Shown here one piece after another: positions 42,463 to 51,550 of a stretch of 64,000 nt of DNA (positions are counted from its first letter, which is position 1; each line of letters begins with the position of its first letter). The position numbers and the translations under genes were made by a program. Origin of the DNA: Sphingomonas swuensis (GTDB lineage: Bacteria > Pseudomonadota > Alphaproteobacteria > Sphingomonadales > Sphingomonadaceae); contig NZ_BAABBQ010000001.1 of NCBI RefSeq assembly GCF_039538045.1, forward strand, positions 456,001 through 520,000. The letters run 5' to 3'. The notes beneath the pieces are model-generated. The model did no database searches and was not told the origin of the DNA. It saw only the letters and a list, made by a program, of their open reading frames with translations.

Positions 42463-42471
42463 CCCCGGAAC

Positions 42472-42512
42472 GGAGCCTGCCGCCTGTCACTCGCGATAGG
42501 CCGGCAGGCTCC
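42472..42512. terminator. Bidirectional hairpin between PfpI-like and TRIC-like genes
   Basis: Perfect 11-base arms GGAGCCTGCCG (42472-42482) and CGGCAGGCTCC (42502-42512). The stop of the convergent channel gene lies inside the 19-base loop. Confidence 0.6.
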
Positions 42513-43116
42513 AACCGCGTGCGATCGCCAGTCCGCGAAGCGCGAAACCCGCCAATGCCGCAAGCACCGCGGCCGGGAACCCGCCAAGGCCGAGCAGCGC
42601 CAGCCCGACCAGCAGCCCGCTGCTCAGCGCGGCGGCTGTGACATAGAGTTCGGGCCGCATCAGGATCGACGGCTCGCCCGCAAGCACGTCGCGGATGATT
42701 CCGCCCGCGCAGGCGGTCAGCACGCCCATGGCGAAGGCGGGAACAGGCGCGATCCCGAACGCCAGTGCCTTGGCCGCGCCGTAGGTGGCGTAGGCACCCA
42801 GGCCGGCGGCATCGAACCACAGCAGGGCCCGCCCGGCGAACCAGCGCCGGCTCGCAAGCCACACCAGCCCGGCTGCGCCGATGCAGATCAGGAGCACGCC
42901 ATTCTGGTGCACCCAGAAGACCGGCGCCCCGATCAGGAGGTCGCGCAAGGTCCCGCCGCCGACCCCGGTCACCACCGCGAAGAAGATGAAGGTGACCAGC
43001 GTTTGACGCCGTTCCGCCGCCAGCAGCGCGCCCGAAATGGCGAACACCGCGATTCCGAACAGGTCGATGAATTCGATCGCCATGGGCAGGGTTGGGGAGG
43101 GCAGGTCGGGGGTCAT
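42487..43116 (-). CDS. Trimeric intracellular cation channel (TRIC/UPF0126) family protein
   Basis: A 209-residue protein with seven membrane segments and two repeats marked by GVGGGTLRDLLIG and CAGGIIRDVLAGEPSIL, the glycine-rich kinks of prokaryotic TRIC channels. Probably a potassium-type cation channel. The ATG at 43116 is used; the Met at 43083 is an equally possible start. Confidence 0.9.
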   Translation of the reverse strand: MTPDLPSPTLPMAIEFIDLFGIAVFAISGALLAAERRQTLVTFIFFAVVTGVGGGTLRDLLIGAPVFWVHQNGVLLICIGAAGLVWLASRRWFAGRALLWFDAAGLGAYATYGAAKALAFGIAPVPAFAMGVLTACAGGIIRDVLAGEPSILMRPELYVTAAALSSGLLVGLALLGLGGFPAAVLAALAGFALRGLAIARGWSLPAYRE

Positions 43117-43352
43117 TGCGTACGCCAATAGCGCCCCGGACCCTCGCCCTGAACCACTTTCGGGATGCGCGTGATGGCGCCGCGCCGACGCTGGCCCTGT
43201 CCTACAGCCACCCGGTTGTGCCATGGTGCCGGAATGTGCCTTAGCGCTCCTCGATTCTCCTGCCGTGCGATGCGCCAGGAGGGGGGTGACACGGGGTTAC
43301 AACCCCCGGTTTACGTCGCGTCCGGAGCCATCACGTTCCCGGAGATGCGCCG

Positions 43353-45080
43353 ATGAGTACCGACCAGGTTCCGCCTTTTCCCACGCTCGAGGACTGGCAG
43401 CACTGGACTCTGGTCACCGGCCGCGCCCAGCAGATGCTGATGGAAGCCTGGGCCGAGAGCTGGAAGGCGGGCGAACCCGGGCCGGGGATCAAGAGCCCCC
43501 AGGCGCCCGACGCAATGAACCTGCTGACCGCAGGTGCCGACGCGTGGAGCAAGGGCTTCGAGGCCTGGGGTCAGATGCTCGGCGGCATGGCCAGCGCGGC
43601 CGATCGCAAGGACAAGCGCTTCGCCGCCGCCGAATGGCGCGAGAATCCGGTCTTCGACACCATCCGCCAGTCCTATCTCGCCATCTCCGACCAGCTGCTC
43701 CGCCAGGCCGACGAGGCCGAGCATCTCGACGAGGCGGCGCAGGCCCGGCTCAAGTTCCTGACGAGAAGCTTCGTCGACGCGATGAGCCCGTCCAACTTCG
43801 CGCTGACCAATCCCGAAGTGCTCAAGGCGACGATGGAGTCGCGCGGCGAGAACCTCCTCTCGGGGCTTCGCCACATGCTCGACGACATGAAGGCGGGGCA
43901 GCTCAGCCAAGTCCCCAAGGGCGCCTATGAGGTCGGCCGCAACCTCGCCACCACGCCGGGCAAGGTGATCAGGGAAACCCCGCTCTACCAGCTCATCCAG
44001 TACACGCCAGCCACCGACACGGTGCTGAAGACGCCGCTGATCGTCTTCCCGCCGTGGATCAACCGCTACTACATTCTCGACCTCACCGCCGAGAAGAGCT
44101 TCGTCCGCTGGTGCGTCGAGCAGGGCATCACGCTGTTCATGGTCAGCTGGAAGTCGGCCGACGAAAGTCTCAGGGACGTGACGCTCGACGACTATGTCCT
44201 GCGCGGCCAGGTCGACGCGATCGACACCGTCCGCGACCTGCTCGGCGTCGAGCAAGTCCATACAATCGGCTATTGCGTCGCGGGTACCACCCTCGCCGCG
44301 ACGCTCGCGCTGCTCGCCGCCCGCGGCGAGGCTGACAAGGTCGCCTCGGCCACCTTCTTCACCGCTCAGGTCGACTTCGCCGAAGCGGGCGACCTCAAGC
44401 TGTTCCTCGGCGACGAGACGATGGCGCTGCTCGGCCAGCTATCGGCCGACACGGGGGTGGTCGACGGCCGGGTCATGGCCTCGACCTTCAACCTGCTGCG
44501 CGGCCGCGACCTCATCTGGAACTACGTCGTCAACAACTACCTGCTGGGGAAGGAGCCGCCGCCGTTCGACCTGCTCCACTGGAATGGCGACGTCACCAGC
44601 CTCCCCGCCGGCTGGCACCGCGACTATCTCGAGACCCTCTACAAGGGGAACAAGCTGGTCGAATGCGGCGGGATCAGCGTCGATGGCACCCCCATCGACC
44701 TAACCACCGTCGCCACGCCGCTCTACGTTCAGGCCGGGCGCGAGGACCATATCGCGCCGCCGCAGAGCGTGTGGAAGATCATGGACCACATGGCCGGGCC
44801 GAAACGCTTCGTGCTCGCCGGGTCGGGCCACATTGCCGGGGTCGTCAATCCGCCGAGCGCCGGCAAATACCAATATTGGATCAACGAGGGCGAGCCGCGC
44901 TCGCTCGACGAGTTCATCGCCGGAGCGACCGAGCATAAGGGCAGCTGGTGGCCGGACTGGCTTTCGTGGCTCAAGGCGCGCGCACCCGGGGAAGTGCCGG
45001 CGACCAGCGCACGTCAACCCGGCAAGGGCAAGCTCAAGGCGATCGAGGACGCCCCCGGCCGCTACGTGAAGACGCGCTAG
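43353..45080 (+). CDS. phaC: Class I polyhydroxyalkanoate synthase
   Basis: A 575-residue polymerase that joins (R)-3-hydroxyacyl-CoA units into PHA on granules. The lipase-like box is GYCVAGTT with nucleophile Cys308; the triad Asp lies in the C-terminal half before GREDHIAPP and the His in GSGHIAGVVNPP. Length and the N-terminal helical domain fit class I (PhaC alone). A phasin gene is 4.1 kb downstream. No phaA, phaB or phaR in the window. Confidence 0.96.
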   Translation: MSTDQVPPFPTLEDWQHWTLVTGRAQQMLMEAWAESWKAGEPGPGIKSPQAPDAMNLLTAGADAWSKGFEAWGQMLGGMASAADRKDKRFAAAEWRENPVFDTIRQSYLAISDQLLRQADEAEHLDEAAQARLKFLTRSFVDAMSPSNFALTNPEVLKATMESRGENLLSGLRHMLDDMKAGQLSQVPKGAYEVGRNLATTPGKVIRETPLYQLIQYTPATDTVLKTPLIVFPPWINRYYILDLTAEKSFVRWCVEQGITLFMVSWKSADESLRDVTLDDYVLRGQVDAIDTVRDLLGVEQVHTIGYCVAGTTLAATLALLAARGEADKVASATFFTAQVDFAEAGDLKLFLGDETMALLGQLSADTGVVDGRVMASTFNLLRGRDLIWNYVVNNYLLGKEPPPFDLLHWNGDVTSLPAGWHRDYLETLYKGNKLVECGGISVDGTPIDLTTVATPLYVQAGREDHIAPPQSVWKIMDHMAGPKRFVLAGSGHIAGVVNPPSAGKYQYWINEGEPRSLDEFIAGATEHKGSWWPDWLSWLKARAPGEVPATSARQPGKGKLKAIEDAPGRYVKTR

Positions 45081-45081
45081 C

Positions 45082-45306
45082 TCAGATGATCCCGCCGCCC
45101 AGCGACAGGCGGACGATCCCGACGAGGATCACGAACAGGCAGAGGTTGCGCCCGGCCTTCGAGCCTCCGCTGAGCTGGCCGATGCCTGCGCCGACCAGTG
45201 CCACCGGGATGATCAGCCAGTTGGCCCAGCCGAGCAGGGGGATGAAGGCGACCGCGACCAGCAGCAGCGAGATGACGCCGACGATCAGTGCGACGAGATT
45301 GGGCAT
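45082..45306 (-). CDS. Small membrane protein, unknown function
   Basis: A 74-residue, highly hydrophobic protein with two or three membrane segments and a central Gly-rich turn (GAGIGQLSGGSKAG). Resembles small uncharacterised membrane proteins common in sphingomonads; no function known. It lies 3 bases downstream of rarD on the same strand. Confidence 0.7.
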   Translation of the reverse strand: MPNLVALIVGVISLLLVAVAFIPLLGWANWLIIPVALVGAGIGQLSGGSKAGRNLCLFVILVGIVRLSLGGGII

Positions 45307-45309
45307 CCT

Positions 45310-46236
45310 TCACTCCTTGTTCGGGCTGGCCCCGGGTCCGGGAGCATCTGCTCCCCGAAGCGCAGCCATGAGGTAGATGAGCGCCGCCGTCCAGATGCAG
45401 CCGAAGGCCCAGGCGTGGGCGGTGGTGAACGGCTCGCCATAGATGAACACCGCGACCAGGAACTGCAGGGTCGGGGCGATGAACTGGAGAATGCCGAGGG
45501 TCGAGTAGGGCAGTCGCCGCGCCGCCGCGGTGAACAGCAGGAGCGGAATGGTCGAGGCAACCCCGCTGAAGATGAGGAGGGCGAGGTCCGTCCGGTCCTC
45601 ACCCCAGGTCGGCAGCGTCCCCCGGCTCGCCCATGCCAGCCAGAGGATGGCGGGGACGACCAGCAGCGCGGTCTCGATCGCGAGGCCGGCGGTGGCGTCG
45701 ACCTTGGCGACCTTCCGAAGCAGGCCGTAGAAGGCGAAGGAGACGCACAGGGCGAGGCTGATCCATAGGTGGGACAACGCTCCGACGGCAAGGATCGAGA
45801 CCCCGACCGCGGCGATCGCGACCGCCAGCCACTGCCGCTTCGACAGCGCTTCGCCGAGGACGAAACGGCCGAGCAGGATGTTGGCGAGCGGGTTGAGATA
45901 ATAGCCGAGGCTTCCGGCAAGGATGTGGCCGCTGTTCACCGCATAGACGTAGATCAGCCAGTTGGTCCCGATCAGCAGCGCCGTCGCCAGAAGCAGCTTG
46001 ACCGTTCCCGGATGCGCCACCGCCGCCCTGACCTCGCTCCATGCCCGGCGGGCGAACAGCAGCGCCGTGAGCAGCACCATCGACCAGACGATGCGGTGGG
46101 CGACGATCGCCACCGCCGGAACTCCCTGGAGCAGCTTGAAGTAGATCGGCAGCAGCCCCCACAGGGCATAGGCACCGATGCCGAGCGCGAGGCCGTTCCT
46201 GGCATGGTGGTCGGGGCGAGCAGCGGGAGCATCCAT
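45310..46236 (-). CDS. rarD: EamA family transporter RarD
   Basis: A 308-residue inner-membrane protein with ten helices. GALALGIGAYALWGLLPIYFK-like N-terminus (NGLALGIGAYALWGLLPIYF), ANILLGRFVLGEALS and APTLQFLVAVFIYGEP are RarD hallmarks (drug/metabolite transporter superfamily). Substrate unknown. ATG at 46236 chosen; a GTG at 46275 would add 13 residues. Confidence 0.92.
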   Translation of the reverse strand: MDAPAARPDHHARNGLALGIGAYALWGLLPIYFKLLQGVPAVAIVAHRIVWSMVLLTALLFARRAWSEVRAAVAHPGTVKLLLATALLIGTNWLIYVYAVNSGHILAGSLGYYLNPLANILLGRFVLGEALSKRQWLAVAIAAVGVSILAVGALSHLWISLALCVSFAFYGLLRKVAKVDATAGLAIETALLVVPAILWLAWASRGTLPTWGEDRTDLALLIFSGVASTIPLLLFTAAARRLPYSTLGILQFIAPTLQFLVAVFIYGEPFTTAHAWAFGCIWTAALIYLMAALRGADAPGPGASPNKE

Positions 46237-46343
46237 CCGCCGCGCTGTGGAGGCCTCGGACCGCCATCGCAACACTTTGTTAACCTTTATGACCTTTCAC
46301 CATGGTGGACGGCGGCGAGCGCTGTGCTAGCGAAGGAGACGTC

Positions 46344-47021
46344 ATGCGTGGCTCTCGGCTGATCCCCTCCGTCCTCCTTCTGCTCGCCCTCAGCGGCTGC
46401 ACTCTGCTCGACAAATCGAAGGCGGGTCCGGTCAACACGGTCGTCGCGGCGCTGCCGCCGACCAAGGCCGATACTTGGCTCGGCATCGCCGGACCCGAGG
46501 ACAGCGACCGCCTCCGCCGCCTGCCGATGGCATGGAGCGAGGGGCTTCAGGAAGCACGTTCGGGCCGCTTCTCCGCCGGGATCCGGCAGGAAGGCGACCT
46601 GCTCCGCCCCGGCGCCGCACTGGCCCGGCCGGCGCCGACCCCTGGAAGCTACAATTGCCGGCTCGTCCGGCTCGGCAAGACCGACCGCCGCTCGCCCGCC
46701 TTCGTCGGCTTCAAGCCCTTCTTCTGCTACGTCGAGGTCGAGGGCGACTTGCTGACCATCGTCAAGCAGACCGGCTCCGAGCGACCTGCCGGCCGGCTGT
46801 GGGAGGACGATGTCGCCACCCGCCTCATCTTCCTCGGCAGCGTGGCGCTCGGCAACGAAAACCAGCCCAAGGCCTATGGCGAGGACAAGAGCCGCGACAT
46901 GGCCGGGGTGCTCGAGCGGATCGGGCCGATGCGCTGGCGGCTCGCCATCCCCTATCCCCGGAGCGGCGCCCGCTTGGACGTCTACGAACTCACCCCGGTC
47001 GCCGAGCAGCCCAAGGGGTGA
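46344..47021 (+). CDS. DUF4893 family lipoprotein
   Basis: A 225-residue protein with a lipoprotein signal (VLLLLALSGC, Cys near 18) and a DUF4893 region, W..I..PED..RL..LP.AW..GL..AR, followed by a domain with paired cysteines (YNCRLVRLG and FFCYVEV). AAGGAG precedes the ATG at 46344. Function unknown; family typical of sphingomonads. It overlaps the next gene by 4 bases (GTGA). Confidence 0.85.
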   Translation: MRGSRLIPSVLLLLALSGCTLLDKSKAGPVNTVVAALPPTKADTWLGIAGPEDSDRLRRLPMAWSEGLQEARSGRFSAGIRQEGDLLRPGAALARPAPTPGSYNCRLVRLGKTDRRSPAFVGFKPFFCYVEVEGDLLTIVKQTGSERPAGRLWEDDVATRLIFLGSVALGNENQPKAYGEDKSRDMAGVLERIGPMRWRLAIPYPRSGARLDVYELTPVAEQPKG

Positions 47022-47368
47022 GCCTGTCGGATCCGGACGTCGTTCGCGGCTTCCTGGTCGAGGCCGCCCGCGCCGGCCATCCGCTGACCTACAGCGAGCT
47101 GCTCGAGCGGCTCGGGCACCGTTTCAGCCGGCCGAAGATGCGGGCCGTCTGCAAGACCCTCGCCATGGTCGACGGGCAGGCGGAAGGGTCGGGGGAGCCC
47201 GAGCTTGCGGTGCTGGTCGTCCGCCAGTCGGACGGACTGCCCGGGCAGGGCTGGTGGATCGGGAGCTGGGAGAAGCATCGCTTCGGTGGCGACTGGACGG
47301 GCCCCGAAGCCGCGGCTCTCATCCGCCGGCTCCAGGCCGACGTCTTCGCCTACTGGAAAGGGCGCTAA
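47018..47368 (+). CDS. 116-residue protein of unknown function
   Basis: Starts with GTG overlapping the DUF4893 stop. The sequence TYSELLERLGHRFSRPKMRAV followed by KTLAMVDG and LPGQGWW looks like a small winged-helix domain, somewhat like the DNA-binding half of alkyltransferase-like proteins, but without the PCHR active site. No signal peptide. Partner of the lipoprotein by position only. Confidence 0.65.
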   Translation: MSLSDPDVVRGFLVEAARAGHPLTYSELLERLGHRFSRPKMRAVCKTLAMVDGQAEGSGEPELAVLVVRQSDGLPGQGWWIGSWEKHRFGGDWTGPEAAALIRRLQADVFAYWKGR

Positions 47369-47369
47369 G

Positions 47370-48653
47370 CTAGCCGGCGCTCTTTCGCTCGATGGTCGCG
47401 CCGACCGCCGAGAGCTTCTCCTCGAGCCGCTCGTAGCCGCGATCGAGGTGGTAGACCCGGAGCACCTCGGTCTCCCCCTCGGCGGCAAGGCCGGCGAGGA
47501 TCAGGCTCATCGAGGCCCTGAGATCGGTGGCCATGACCTTGGCTCCGGTCAGCTTGTCGACGCCATGGACGATCGCCGAGCGACCCCGCACGTCGATCTC
47601 GGCGCCCATCCGGCGAAGCTCGGGAACGTGCATGTAGCGGTTCTCGAAGATGGTCTCCTCGAGGAAGCTCTCGCCACTGGCCCGGCAGAGCATCGCCATG
47701 AACTGCGCCTGCATGTCGGTCGCAAAGCCGGGGAAGGGCGCGGTCGACAATGCCAGCGGCTTCAGCGGGCCGTCGGCGGTGACCTTGATGCCCTTGTCGT
47801 GGATCTCGATCATCAGCCCGCACTGCGCCAGCGCGTTGGTGGTCGCGAGCATGTCCTCGGGGCGGGCGCCGACGAGATCAATGCTCCCACCGGTGATGCC
47901 GGCGGCGCAGGCATAGCTGCCCGCCTCGATCCGGTCGGGCATCACGGCATAGGTGCAGCCGTGCAGTCCCTCGACACCGTCGATGATGAGGTGCGACGAG
48001 CCGATCCCCTGGATCTTCGCCCCCATCGCGACCAGCAGGCCGCAGAGGTCGATGATCTCGGGTTCGCGGGCCGCGTTGAACAATTGGGTCCGGCCGGTCG
48101 CGGTGACTGCCGCCATCAGCGCGTTCTCGGTCGCGCCGACCGAGACCACCGGGAAGCTGAAGTCGCCGCCGCTGATCCTGCCCTTGGGCGCGCTCGCCTT
48201 CACGAAGCCGGCGGCGATCTCGATGTCGGCGCCCATCGCTTCGAGCGCCTGGAGGTGGAGGTCGATCGGACGGTCGCCGATCGCGCAGCCGCCGGGCAGC
48301 GACACCGTCGCCTCGCCGGCCCGCGCGAGCAGCGGACCGAGCACGAGGATCGAGGCGCGCATCCGCCGGACCATGTCGTAGGGTGCGACGGTCGACGCGA
48401 TCTCGTCGGCCTGAAGCGTCATCCGCCGGCCGATCTCGCCCTTCTTGACGCCCTCGATCTTGGTCGAGACCCCGAGCCCGTTGAGAAGGTGGCCGAAGCT
48501 GTCCACGTCCGCCAGACGCGGCAGGTTGGTCAGCGTCACCTTGTCCGCGGTGAGCAGTGCGCAGGGAAGAAGCGTCAGAGCGCTGTTCTTGGCGCCCGAG
48601 ATGGTGATGATGCCTTCGAGGCGCTTGCCGCCCTGGATGAGGATGGAGTCCAT
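47370..48653 (-). CDS. murA: UDP-N-acetylglucosamine 1-carboxyvinyltransferase
   Basis: A 427-residue enzyme for the first committed step of peptidoglycan synthesis, adding enolpyruvate to UDP-GlcNAc. Lys22 in GAKNSAL and Cys123 in [15 protein letters not shown] are the catalytic residues; Cys (not Asp) at this place predicts fosfomycin sensitivity. Its stop is 2 bases from the convergent unknown gene. Confidence 0.97.
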   Translation of the reverse strand: MDSILIQGGKRLEGIITISGAKNSALTLLPCALLTADKVTLTNLPRLADVDSFGHLLNGLGVSTKIEGVKKGEIGRRMTLQADEIASTVAPYDMVRRMRASILVLGPLLARAGEATVSLPGGCAIGDRPIDLHLQALEAMGADIEIAAGFVKASAPKGRISGGDFSFPVVSVGATENALMAAVTATGRTQLFNAAREPEIIDLCGLLVAMGAKIQGIGSSHLIIDGVEGLHGCTYAVMPDRIEAGSYACAAGITGGSIDLVGARPEDMLATTNALAQCGLMIEIHDKGIKVTADGPLKPLALSTAPFPGFATDMQAQFMAMLCRASGESFLEETIFENRYMHVPELRRMGAEIDVRGRSAIVHGVDKLTGAKVMATDLRASMSLILAGLAAEGETEVLRVYHLDRGYERLEEKLSAVGATIERKSAG

Positions 48654-48711
48654 CGCGGCGCTTTAGAACTTCATTGCGGGCGCGCAAGGGGAGCGCCCGG
48701 GCGGCGTCAGT

Positions 48712-49071
48712 TCAGGCCTTCTCGAGCGTGCACTGCAGCGGGTGCTGGTTCTCACGCGCGAAGTCGGTCACCTGGCTCACCTTGGTCTCGGCGACCTCGT
48801 AGGTGAACACGCCGCACACGCCGACGCCCTGCTGGTGGACCTGCAGCATGACCCGGGTCGCATCGTCGATCCCCATGCTGAAGAAGCGCTGCAGACACAG
48901 GACGACAAACTCCATCGGAGTGTAGTCGTCATTCAGCATCAACACCTTGTAGTTGCTTGGCTTGCGCGTGCGCGGACGGGTTCGGACCGCGACCCCGCGC
49001 TCGATCTCCTCGAGACCATCGCCCTTGCCGGGAGCGTCGTCCTCGGGACCCATCATAATCAGCTCTGACAT
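48712..49071 (-). CDS. clpS: ATP-dependent Clp protease adaptor ClpS
   Basis: A 119-residue adaptor that delivers N-degron substrates to ClpAP. The core has [39 protein letters not shown] and [19 protein letters not shown], the canonical ClpS motifs. The start at 49071 is the most likely; 23 additional residues upstream are open. No strong ribosome site is visible. Confidence 0.93.
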   Translation of the reverse strand: MSELIMMGPEDDAPGKGDGLEEIERGVAVRTRPRTRKPSNYKVLMLNDDYTPMEFVVLCLQRFFSMGIDDATRVMLQVHQQGVGVCGVFTYEVAETKVSQVTDFARENQHPLQCTLEKA

Positions 49072-49138
49072 GCTCGGGCCTAGATAGGTCATGGTCGCGG
49101 CGATTGCCAAGGCGCTTGGACCGCTTTGTCCCACGACC

Positions 49139-49178
49139 AAACGAAAGAGGCCGCCTCTCGGATACGCGAGAGACGGCC
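49139..49178 (-). terminator. Rho-independent terminator of the phasin gene
   Basis: GGCCG, one mismatch, CTCTCG (49149-49160) pairs with CGAGAG, mismatch, CGGCC (49167-49178). Read leftward the stem is followed by TCTTTCGTTT. Confidence 0.8.
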
Positions 49179-49207
49179 ACCTCGATTGCCTGACAGGAGG
49201 AGGGTTA

Positions 49208-49885
49208 TCAGGCAGTGAGCTCGTTCAACTTCTCGGCGTTGACCGCGGCGCGGTTCGAGAGCGGCTGGATCGCCTCGCCGGCGAGCTTGACCGTCGATTC
49301 GGTCAGCTGGCTGAAGCTGGCGACCATGCGGTCGAAGTTGCTGCGCGCGATTTCGCTCTGGAGCTGGAAGAATTCGGTCGGCGAACCGGCCTGGGCCAGG
49401 CTCTTGAACTCGGCGACGTTCTGCTCGAGGCCCTCACGAGCGCGCTGCAGCGCCTCCTCGCCGACGGTCTTCGCGCCGGTCGCGGCGATCTTGCCCGCCT
49501 CGACCATCGCCTCGACGTTCGCGCGGGTCAGGTCGGTCAGCTCCTCGGCGACCAGGCGGCTCTTCTCGACCGCTTCCTGGCCCTTGCTGCCGGCTTCGGC
49601 GAACATGGTCTGGAGGCGATCGGCGCCCGGAAGGTTGGCGAGGTTCTGGTTCATCCAGTTGACGGGATCGAAGTTCATGCTGATTTCCTTGGCTTGCGGC
49701 GCAGCCTGCTGCTCGGCGCGCGGAGTGGAGGAAGCCGTCGTCGCCGCCTTGCGTGCGCGGGGCTTGCGTTCGGTCTTCACCCGGCGGGCGTTGACCTTCT
49801 GGACTGCAGCCACGACCGACGGCTCGACCGCATCGGCGGTCTCGACACTGGCTTCGTTCTGATCGAAAGTGACGTTGTCGGTCAT
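49208..49885 (-). CDS. Phasin family protein
   Basis: A 225-residue granule-associated protein. The N-terminal 80 residues are Ala/Lys-rich and disordered ([20 protein letters not shown]), then a helical phasin domain ([18 protein letters not shown] through [17 protein letters not shown]). Phasins coat PHA granules and control their size. AAGGAAGAG precedes the ATG at 49885; just upstream are two TGCAGTGCACAA repeats that look like a PhaR operator. Confidence 0.92.
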   Translation of the reverse strand: MTDNVTFDQNEASVETADAVEPSVVAAVQKVNARRVKTERKPRARKAATTASSTPRAEQQAAPQAKEISMNFDPVNWMNQNLANLPGADRLQTMFAEAGSKGQEAVEKSRLVAEELTDLTRANVEAMVEAGKIAATGAKTVGEEALQRAREGLEQNVAEFKSLAQAGSPTEFFQLQSEIARSNFDRMVASFSQLTESTVKLAGEAIQPLSNRAAVNAEKLNELTA

Positions 49886-49900
49886 AAATCTCTTCCTTGT

Positions 49901-49929
49901 TGCAGTGCACAATATAGTGCAGTGCACAA
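49901..49929 (-). promoter_or_regulatory. Tandem repeat, probable PhaR-type operator
   Basis: TGCAGTGCACAA occurs twice (49901-49912 and 49918-49929), a 17-base period, 16 bases before the phasin start. On the phasin strand it reads TTGTGCACTGCA, a TGCA-rich motif like those bound by PhaR in other alphaproteobacteria. PhaR represses phasin genes until PHA accumulates. Not found before phaC. Confidence 0.65.
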
Positions 49930-49995
49930 CAAATCAAGAGGCTTTCTCGCACCTGCAGCATTGACGGTGCCACCATCTCCGCGCCAAGAGCGCGC

Positions 49996-50637
49996 ATGGA
50001 TCATCCTCTGCGCACCCGCCGCGGCCTGCTTATCGTGCTTTCCTCGCCGAGCGGCGCCGGCAAGTCGACGATTAGCCGCAAGCTGATGGCCGAGGATCCC
50101 ACCATCACCATGTCGATCAGCGCCACGACCCGTGGAATGCGCCCCGGCGAGGTCGCCGACGTCGATTATCACTTCGTCGATGACGCCACCTTCCAGAACC
50201 TCGTCGATACCGACGAGCTGGCGGAGTGGGCCTATGTCTTCGGGCATCGCTACGGAAGCCCCAAGGAGCCGATCAAGGAGGCGCTGAAGAACGGCGTCGA
50301 CACCCTGTTCGACATCGACTGGCAAGGCACGCAGCAACTCGAATATGCCTTCCGCACCGACCTCGTGCGGATCTTCATCCTGCCGCCGTCGATGGAGATC
50401 CTCGAGGAGCGGCTGCGCAAGCGCGGGACCGACAGCGAGAGCGTCATCAACGACCGCATGCGCCGTGCCGCCGCCGAGATCGGCCACTGGGCTGAATATG
50501 ATTATGTGCTGACCAACGACGATGTCGATCAATGCACCCAGAAGGTGCGGGCGATCGTCGAGGCGGAACGGCTTCGGCGTGAACGCCAGCCCTATCTCCT
50601 CAAGACCGTTCGCGAACTGGTCGAGCGCCCCAACTAG
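49996..50637 (+). CDS. gmk: Guanylate kinase
   Basis: A 213-residue enzyme phosphorylating GMP to GDP. P-loop SSPSGAGKST near residues 16-25, then TTRGMRPGEVADVDYHFV, the GMP-binding segment, and DIDWQGTQQL. Length is normal. Its stop overlaps the convergent ATP12 gene (shared CTAG). Confidence 0.97.
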   Translation: MDHPLRTRRGLLIVLSSPSGAGKSTISRKLMAEDPTITMSISATTRGMRPGEVADVDYHFVDDATFQNLVDTDELAEWAYVFGHRYGSPKEPIKEALKNGVDTLFDIDWQGTQQLEYAFRTDLVRIFILPPSMEILEERLRKRGTDSESVINDRMRRAAAEIGHWAEYDYVLTNDDVDQCTQKVRAIVEAERLRRERQPYLLKTVRELVERPN

Positions 50638-51326
50638 CCGAGCAGCGTCAGCAGCCGATGCCCGGAGCGGAAGTCCGCTTCGCGCGCGGCGAGCGCCTTT
50701 TCTGCCTCGGCGTCGCTGCCCCATTGTTCGAGCTGCCAGCGGTCGTCGAGGCTGACTGCCTCCCACGCCGCATCAACGGTGATCGCCTGCTCGACGAGCG
50801 CCAGACCGGCCACCAGCGAACCGCCGATCGTCACCAGCGGTGACATGGCGGCAAGGGTGAAGGGATCGAGCACCGCGGTCGCCTGCCCAAGCTTCGCGAT
50901 GGTCTCGACGCTCTGGTCCACCGGAAGAACGCCTTGCGTGACGACGAAGTCCACGTCGTACCGCCGCCGCGCCCATTGCAGCAGCGGATCCCATTGCTCC
51001 GACTGGAGCGCGACCAGCTTCGCCGGTCCTTCGGCGCGGTAGCAGAGGAGGTCGCTTGCCGCATAACGGGCCAGTCCCTCGGCGAAGGCATCGGGGGCGG
51101 TCGCGACCCGGTCGATGGCGGCGTTGGAAAGGCCGGTCAGCGGCATCGCCCGGGGATCGATCGTCTCGCCGGTCTCGCGCCACTCGGCCGCCACTGCCTC
51201 GCCGAGGTCGCGAGTGGGAAGCGTCAGCAGGGCGCGCGCGGGGGTCCGCACGGGACGTCCGTCGAGCGCGACCCGCCAGCTGCCATCCTCAGGCTCGAGG
51301 GCGACTTCCTTCCAGAAGCGCTTCAT
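50634..51326 (-). CDS. ATP12-family F1-ATPase assembly chaperone
   Basis: A 230-residue protein of the ATP12 family, which assists assembly of the F1 alpha subunit in mitochondria and alphaproteobacteria. Motifs: LDGRPVRTPARALL, MPLTGLSNAAIDR and SDLLCYRA. Last gene of a leftward unit (pseudouridine synthase, HAD phosphatase, small membrane protein, ATP12) with 4-base overlaps throughout. Confidence 0.9.
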   Translation of the reverse strand: MKRFWKEVALEPEDGSWRVALDGRPVRTPARALLTLPTRDLGEAVAAEWRETGETIDPRAMPLTGLSNAAIDRVATAPDAFAEGLARYAASDLLCYRAEGPAKLVALQSEQWDPLLQWARRRYDVDFVVTQGVLPVDQSVETIAKLGQATAVLDPFTLAAMSPLVTIGGSLVAGLALVEQAITVDAAWEAVSLDDRWQLEQWGSDAEAEKALAAREADFRSGHRLLTLLG

Positions 51327-51550
51327 CGACGGTCCGTCCGCTCCCAATGCTGGCGGAGGAGGACCGGGCCGAGCAGGGCGTCGCATAGGCCGAGGCCGAT
51401 GACGACCAGTCCGAGCGGAAGATGACCGCCTGGTCGGACCAGCGCGCTGAAGGCGATCGTCATGCCAAGGAAGAAGAGCGCCAGCCCCGAGATGCGGGCC
51501 AGGGCGAAGAGGGCGAAGCGTCGCTTCCAGACCGCGTCATCGGGGTTCAT
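51323..51550 (-). CDS. Small membrane protein, unknown function
   Basis: A 75-residue protein with a basic N-terminus and two membrane segments (about 15-36 and 44-64). Overlaps the HAD gene (ATGA) and the ATP12 gene (ATGA). A small membrane protein in this place is common in sphingomonads; function unknown. Confidence 0.75.
   Translation of the reverse strand: MNPDDAVWKRRFALFALARISGLALFFLGMTIAFSALVRPGGHLPLGLVVIGLGLCDALLGPVLLRQHWERTDRR

Noticed and set aside
43281..43307. G- and C-run hairpin before phaC as a riboswitch or operator
   Set aside because: The stem GGGGTT/AACCCC has only a 2-base loop and there is no conserved structure I recognise.
48678..48698. Hairpin GGGCGC/GCGCCC after clpS as a terminator
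   Set aside because: Only 6 pairs and no T-run in either direction; too common in GC-rich DNA to call.
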